Position numbers and translations under genes: made by a program. Below the pieces are notes generated by a model. It saw nothing but the letters and a program-made list of their open reading frames with translations. It was not told the DNA's origin and did not search any database. A stretch of 64,000 bases of DNA, from NCBI GenBank assembly GCA_002410925.1, contig DHPR01000033.1, positions 186,001-250,000 on the forward strand, read 5' to 3'. Shown here piece by piece: positions 59,368-64,000 of this stretch. Every line of letters starts with the position of its first letter. Position 1 is the first letter of the stretch. Source of the DNA: UBA5359 sp002410925 [NCBI: bacterium UBP13_UBA5359]. GTDB lineage: Bacteria; UBP13; UBA5359.

Positions 59368-60369
59368 TCAAACCTCGATATCCACTAATTTTCTAATAAC
59401 CATATAACCTATAATCTGCATGGTTATTCCCAAACCCAGCATCAGCCAGCCGATAATATCGGTAGTCAATTTTGACATATATTCATGATTCAGCAGATTT
59501 ATAATAAAGAAGAGTGCCACGGGCAGACTGCCGACTATGAAGCCCGATAGGCGCCCCTGTGCCGTCAGCGTCTTGACCTCTCCCTTTATCCTGATACGCT
59601 CTCTGATAGTATTGGCGATATTCTCCAGAATTTCCGCTAAGCTGCCGCCTATTTCACGTTGAATTATTACGGCCGTAACGACCAGATCCATATCCTCGCT
59701 GCCCACTCTCTCTACAATATTCAGCAGAGCCTTCTCTACTGTGTTGCCAAGGCTTATCTCCTGCAGAACCTTGGCGCATTCTTCCGACATGGGCGGCAGG
59801 GCTTCCCGAGCAACCATATCTATCGATTGCATAAAGCTATATCCGGATTTAAGGCAATTAGATATAAGCGCAAGAGTATCCGGTATCTGATTGTTAAAAT
59901 AATTCAGCCATTTATGTTTTAGATGTTTAAGATAGGCAAAGGGAAGCCTGAAAGCTATGCCGGCAAAGATGCAGGCAAAGATCATATTCTTGGTAATCAA
60001 AATTCCCAGCAAAAAGGCAATAAAAATAAGCGCAATCCAGATATATATAAATTCCGATACTTTAAGAACCAGACGAGCCTGTATCAGCTCTTTGTTGAGA
60101 TTCTCAGCAAAGCTTTTATCGGCAAGAACCTTTGTCAGCCATGGCAGGAGATCTACCCGTTGCTTTTTAGTTTTTTCTTCCTGATCATATGCTGTCTCAT
60201 CCGTGTATACATCCGCAACCGGCATTTCTCCGGAGAGATACTTTTTTAGACGCATCTTTGAAGAACGACGCTCAGGCAGCGAAATTATATATTTGATTCC
60301 TACAGTAAGAAGCATACAGATTGCAAAGGTTAATGCCATAATGATTATATATAGGACGGGCAGTTGCAT
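59368..60369 (-). CDS. tadB: Tad pilus inner-membrane platform protein TadB
   Basis: 333 residues. T2SF-domain protein with IPDTLALISNCLKSGYSFMQ, PPMSEECAKVLQEISLGNTV, EDMDLVVTAVIIQREIGGSL and LTAQGRLSGFIVGSLPVALF, plus flanking membrane helices. It interacts with the CpaF ATPase. It starts at the last base of cpaF and is one base from tadC. Confidence 0.92.
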   Translation of the reverse strand: MQLPVLYIIIMALTFAICMLLTVGIKYIISLPERRSSKMRLKKYLSGEMPVADVYTDETAYDQEEKTKKQRVDLLPWLTKVLADKSFAENLNKELIQARLVLKVSEFIYIWIALIFIAFLLGILITKNMIFACIFAGIAFRLPFAYLKHLKHKWLNYFNNQIPDTLALISNCLKSGYSFMQSIDMVAREALPPMSEECAKVLQEISLGNTVEKALLNIVERVGSEDMDLVVTAVIIQREIGGSLAEILENIANTIRERIRIKGEVKTLTAQGRLSGFIVGSLPVALFFIINLLNHEYMSKLTTDIIGWLMLGLGITMQIIGYMVIRKLVDIEV

Positions 60370-62297
60370 TATATTTCTCCTTCATCACTGAACATAGTCG
60401 GAGAGAGCTTGATGCCGGCCTGCTCTATTCTGTCATAGAAGGATGGCCGTATACCAGTGGGACGAAAACGACCGATAACCGCTCCATTGGTATCTACTCC
60501 CTTCTGCTCAAACACGAAAATATCCTGCAGCGTGATAATATCGCCCTCCATACCCAGTACCTCCGTAATATAGAGGAGGCGCCTGGTTCCGTCACGCAAG
60601 CGTCCTTGCTGAATAATCAAATCTATAGCAGATGATATTTGCTCCCTGATTGCTCTTACAGGTAATTCCATACCGGCCATAAGAACCATCGTTTCCAGCC
60701 GGGAAAGAATGTCCCGAGGAGTATTGGCATGGCCGGTCGTCAATGAACCGTCATGGCCGGTATTCATTGCCTGAAGCATATCCAAGGCCTCACCGCCGCG
60801 CACTTCGCCCACCACTATTCTATCCGGACGCATACGCAATGCATTGCGCACCAGATCTCTGATCGCCACCTGCCCCTTCCCTTCGATATTGGGCGGCCTG
60901 GATTCCAGAGATACGACGTGCTCCTGCCGCAACTGCAGCTCTGCGGCGTCCTCTATAGTTACTATACGCTCGTCATTAGGTATCATAGATGATAAGACAT
61001 TCAAAGTGGTTGTCTTTCCCGATCCGGTTCCGCCGGAAACTACAATATTGAGGCGAGCCTTTACACAGGCTTCGATGAAGAGAGCCATCTCCCGTGTGAG
61101 CGTACCGAAGTTTATCAAATCCGCAATGGTAAAGGGATCCTTGGAGAACTTCCTTATTGTCAAACATGGGCCCTTTAATGCCATAGGAGGTATGATGGCG
61201 TTGACTCTGGACCCATCCGGCAGGCGAGCATCTACCATAGGACTGCTCTCGTCTATACGCCTGCCTAGAGGGGCCACAATTTTCTCTATGATATGCATGA
61301 GGTGATCATTATCCTTAAATCGAGTATCGGAAGGCTTAAGCTTGCCTTTTTTCTCAACATATACCTGGTAAGCGCTATTGACCATGATCTCCGAAATATC
61401 CGGATCACGAAGCAGCGCTTCCAACGGCCCCAGACCAAGTATCTCATCCTGAAGGTCACTTACAAGCTGTGCTCTCTCCGTTCTATTAAGCGGTGTCCCC
61501 TCATCGTTTATCAGAGTATTGACCATACCCTCTATTTCTCGGTATAGAACATCATCCTTTTTCCCCTTGCCAAGCTCTGGGCTAAGCTCAGCGATCAGCC
61601 GCTCCTGTAAACGATGCTTCATATTGAAATAATCATCGGCATAGCTCTGCTTTTTGGCCGTTCGGTCCATAAGCTGCTTGAAGGGATTATCTGCCAGCTT
61701 AGAGATGTTTAATGTCGGCCTGGCGGCTAGAGGAGGAATAGTCATATGGATGCGTGATCCATCCGGCAATCGGCTTTCAACGGTGGGTATAGAGGAATCT
61801 ATCCTGCTCCCAAGCGCATCGGCGATCTTGGCAATAATACGTCCCAGATGAGCCTGATCATTGAAGCGCTTGCCGGTTTGCTCAAGCACGCCGCGTCGCT
61901 CAACCATGATATCATCCTCTGATGAAACGATTATCCTGCTGATAATTCTATCATTGAGAAAGGGTTCTATAGGTCCAAGACCGACAAGTTCGTCCATATA
62001 ATCTGCTATCAGCTTAACTTTTACGTCAGGAGATATCTCCAAGCCGGCCAACATGGTCTGGGATGAAATGACATCGCTCAATTTGGAACGGAGCTTGCCT
62101 ATGTCCTCATCCTGTATTACTACCGCACCGATAGAGTTGATAACTCTCTCGTAGATTTGCTTGCGTATATTGATATATTCGTCATCTTCTGTGGGTCTCT
62201 GCGGCACATCGTTAGTATCAATCTCTTCATGCCGATATTCAGCTTTGTTCGGCTCGTCACCGGGCGCAGACTTTCCCAATCTGTTAAGAAGCGACAC
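60369..62297 (-). CDS. cpaF: Tad pilus assembly ATPase CpaF with duplicated N-terminal module
   Basis: 642 residues, against roughly 420-480 for typical CpaF. Two copies of the N-terminal module are visible: residues about 41-202 (LVGLGPIEPFLND, DALGSRIDSSIPTVESRLPD, RIHMTIPPL) and about 223-386 (LGLGPLEALLRD, APLGRRIDESSPMVDARLPD, RVNAIIPPM). Only the second is joined to the ATPase core: Walker A SGGTGSGKTTTLN (422-430), Asp box TIEDAAELQL, Walker B RIVVGEVRGGEA, His box GSLTTGHAN. It powers pilus assembly. The start is GTG with GGAGG upstream. Confidence 0.93.
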   Translation of the reverse strand: MSLLNRLGKSAPGDEPNKAEYRHEEIDTNDVPQRPTEDDEYINIRKQIYERVINSIGAVVIQDEDIGKLRSKLSDVISSQTMLAGLEISPDVKVKLIADYMDELVGLGPIEPFLNDRIISRIIVSSEDDIMVERRGVLEQTGKRFNDQAHLGRIIAKIADALGSRIDSSIPTVESRLPDGSRIHMTIPPLAARPTLNISKLADNPFKQLMDRTAKKQSYADDYFNMKHRLQERLIAELSPELGKGKKDDVLYREIEGMVNTLINDEGTPLNRTERAQLVSDLQDEILGLGPLEALLRDPDISEIMVNSAYQVYVEKKGKLKPSDTRFKDNDHLMHIIEKIVAPLGRRIDESSPMVDARLPDGSRVNAIIPPMALKGPCLTIRKFSKDPFTIADLINFGTLTREMALFIEACVKARLNIVVSGGTGSGKTTTLNVLSSMIPNDERIVTIEDAAELQLRQEHVVSLESRPPNIEGKGQVAIRDLVRNALRMRPDRIVVGEVRGGEALDMLQAMNTGHDGSLTTGHANTPRDILSRLETMVLMAGMELPVRAIREQISSAIDLIIQQGRLRDGTRRLLYITEVLGMEGDIITLQDIFVFEQKGVDTNGAVIGRFRPTGIRPSFYDRIEQAGIKLSPTMFSDEGEI

Positions 62298-63521
62298 TTA
62301 TGCCCGCCTCCTTAGAAACGCACGCTTGATTTTACTCAATACATTATGTTCGTTAATCTCTATTTCTTCATCAGCATCCAGTATAGTTCGTGCCATTCTT
62401 CTAATGCATTCCGATACATCGCTCTGCGGATCGGTTAGAATAAAGGGCTTACCCTGATTGACGGACGGAACTACAATTCTGCCCTCGCTGGGAATGGCAA
62501 TATCTATCTCCCGATCCAGAAAGCTGGATACGTCGTCCATCTTGATCCCCATATCACCTGAAGCGCGATTCATGATCAGCTTTATCTTCTCCCTGGGATA
62601 ATGTAAAGCGTCCATAACTTCAAGGCAGAGCTTGGCATTTCTCAGCGATGGAAGATCAAACGTGGTAATAAGAAATATATAATTAGAAACATCCAGCGCC
62701 GCCAAGGTGATATCCTGCAGCACTGATGAGGTATCCACAATTATCAGAGAGTAATTGTTCTTGAGAGTTTCCAAGACCCTTTCCACACAATAAACGGTAA
62801 CGGTTTCAGCATATTCAGGCTTGGGAGGCGCTGCCAGAACCTTTATACCGGTTTTATGTTCCGTCAAGAACTGCTCCATAAGATCAGCATCAAGCTCTTT
62901 ATATCGGGAAATAAGTCCGGCCAAGGTGCGTTCAGGAGTCAAGTTAAGCATCAAATCGATATCGCCAAACTGTAAGTTAAGATCCACCAGCGCAACCCTT
63001 TGATCAAAATCCTTGGCCAGACAGACCGCCAGATTAGTGGCAATCATACTCTTGCCTACGCCATCGTGAGGGCTGTAAATGGAGATAACTTTAGATTTCC
63101 GGCCTATCTTGCTTAAAGTAGCTTCCTGTATTTGGCGCTTTTTCTCACGCTCATAGACCCTGTTTATGGCCGTTATAAGAGCATCGCTGGTAAAGGGTTT
63201 AACCAGAAAGTCTCTGGCACCTGCTATCATGGCCTTGCGCAGGTATTCCTGGTCACCCTCCGCAGACATGATAATAACTACTGTTTCAGGCAAATCGAGC
63301 GTTATTATCTCCGTTGCTTGAATGCCGTTCATAACGGGCATATTGACGTCCATCAGAATAACATCAGGCTTCGTTTCTACTGCGGCCTTAACGGTTTCCT
63401 GCCCATTAGAACTTTCCCCGACTATTATGATGTTGTCTTCCAGACTCAGAATCTTTCTTATATTCTCACGAGTCTGCGCTCCATCATCGGCTATCAACAC
63501 TTCAATTTTAGGCAACATCAT
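62298..63521 (-). CDS. cpaE: CpaE-like protein: response-regulator receiver fused to a MinD/ParA-type domain
   Basis: 407 residues. The receiver domain (about 5-125) has intact acidic pocket ADD, phospho-acceptor D58 (VILMDVNMP), Ser/Thr and K108 (LVKPF). The second domain (about 143-380) is of the ParA/MinD superfamily: P-loop SPHDGVGKSMIATNLA, VDLNLQFGDIDLML, LIIVDTSSV. The deviant Walker A normally reads KGGVGK[ST]; here the first Lys is His and the next Gly is Asp, so dimer-dependent ATP hydrolysis may be lost. CpaE/TadZ positions the pilus machinery at the pole. An ATG at 63518 or TTG at 63515 fits GAGGG spacing better. Confidence 0.9.
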   Translation of the reverse strand: MMLPKIEVLIADDGAQTRENIRKILSLEDNIIIVGESSNGQETVKAAVETKPDVILMDVNMPVMNGIQATEIITLDLPETVVIIMSAEGDQEYLRKAMIAGARDFLVKPFTSDALITAINRVYEREKKRQIQEATLSKIGRKSKVISIYSPHDGVGKSMIATNLAVCLAKDFDQRVALVDLNLQFGDIDLMLNLTPERTLAGLISRYKELDADLMEQFLTEHKTGIKVLAAPPKPEYAETVTVYCVERVLETLKNNYSLIIVDTSSVLQDITLAALDVSNYIFLITTFDLPSLRNAKLCLEVMDALHYPREKIKLIMNRASGDMGIKMDDVSSFLDREIDIAIPSEGRIVVPSVNQGKPFILTDPQSDVSECIRRMARTILDADEEIEINEHNVLSKIKRAFLRRRA

Positions 63522-63547
63522 CCCTCACGTAACTTAACTACTGTCAA

Positions 63548-64000
63548 TTATGGTTTCTCATTGGTTTTTATCTGAGCAGCCATATCTTTCAACAGTACCG
63601 GTTTAATCAGCACTACCAATTCGGTTTCACCTTTATTAAATTCGGTGCTTTTGAAGAGATTTCCGATTATCGGTATATCTCCCAGCAGAGGAACCTTAGT
63701 GATCCTTTGCGTATCATGCTGGCTTATCAATCCGCCTATAGCTAACGTCTCTTCATCATGAAGACGAACAAATGTCTTGGCTGTCCGCTTGGAAAAGGCG
63801 GGTATAAAAGCCCCTTCTATCGTCGTTCCATTTACCCTATCGATATCGCTGACATCTGAGACTATCTCCATATCGATAGAACCATCGGTCTTTATGATAG
63901 GTGCAATTTGTAATTCAATGCCGAAATTTTTCCATATGATAGATTGAGTGGCCTTACCATCAGTTATAGTTGTTATCGGTACCGGCACCTCTCCACCTAC
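63548..64000 (-). CDS. cpaC: Tad pilus secretin CpaC/RcpA, C-terminal part
   Basis: The frame runs off the window end, so the N-terminal part is missing. The visible 150 residues are the end of the secretin domain: VGGEVPVPI, GIELQIAPIIKTDGSIDMEI, SKRTAKTFVRLHDEETLAIG, then KVPLLGDIPIIGNLFKS and TELVVLIKPVLL, which are hallmark secretin motifs. Secretins form outer-membrane pores, so the gene hints at a diderm envelope or an adapted role. It is the gene before cpaE in the Tad operon. Confidence 0.92.
   Translation of the reverse strand, partial: VGGEVPVPITTITDGKATQSIIWKNFGIELQIAPIIKTDGSIDMEIVSDVSDIDRVNGTTIEGAFIPAFSKRTAKTFVRLHDEETLAIGGLISQHDTQRITKVPLLGDIPIIGNLFKSTEFNKGETELVVLIKPVLLKDMAAQIKTNEKP

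Overview
This 64 kb window looks like chromosome of an anaerobic, Gram-positive-lineage bacterium (Bacillota, probably of the Clostridia type). The evidence is gene order: gmk-rpoZ-coaBC-priA-def-fmt-rsmB-rlmN-kinase-rpe, tgt/secDF/recJ/rel, sepF-proC-divIVA-ileS-lspA-lgt and SRP RNA-dnaX-ybaB-recR are arrangements typical of that group. Pyruvate:ferredoxin oxidoreductase and a corrinoid-activator-like Fe-S protein point to anaerobic metabolism. Two features are more diderm-like: a secretin in the Tad locus and a secreted PpiC foldase without a lipobox. The envelope type is therefore open. Nearly every gene is on the minus strand. TTG starts are frequent, and all four tRNA genes encode their CCA end.

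Layout. 1-660: end of an MgtE Mg2+ channel gene. 719-14926: a long minus-strand housekeeping operon running from gmk to rpe. It contains HtpX, a RACo-like protein, a degenerate PrkC-like kinase and an overlooked 46-residue ORF. 15195-21589: secD-secF-recJ-rel behind a near-consensus promoter. 21648-29605: tgt, rluD, lgt, lspA, a TraR/DksA-type protein, ileS and rfbD. 29654-33520: DUF167, divIVA, proC, sepF and yggS, then pdxS with a repeat-rich promoter. 33538-36671: four-subunit por operon. 36672-40674: a mixed RNA/protein unit (tRNA-Ser, tRNA-Arg, tadA, tRNA-Ser, SRP RNA, dnaX, ybaB, recR).

40708-43953 is the only accessory-looking stretch. It holds small hypothetical genes, yjbQ, tRNA-Arg(ACG) and remnants of IS21 (istB), Rhs and IS3 genes, bracketed by a near-duplicate of the tRNA promoter. 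43942-49182 carries a carbohydrate module (phosphohexomutase, GT4 and a toroid glycosidase-like protein) divergent from an orphan sugar-ABC ATPase. 49260-55949 holds envelope and housekeeping genes (AI-2E family transporter, BON, smpB, rhomboid, pyrG). 56034-57960 is a HAD phosphatase with a GT4 glycosyltransferase.

58057-64000 is a Tad/Flp pilus operon: secretin, CpaE with a receiver domain, CpaF, TadB, TadC and DUF192. Its CpaF has a duplicated N-terminal module, and its CpaE has lost the signature lysine of its P-loop. These, with the PrkC-like pseudokinase and its translationally coupled micro-ORF, are the most unusual items. I saw no CRISPR array, complete mobile element or obvious new defence system.
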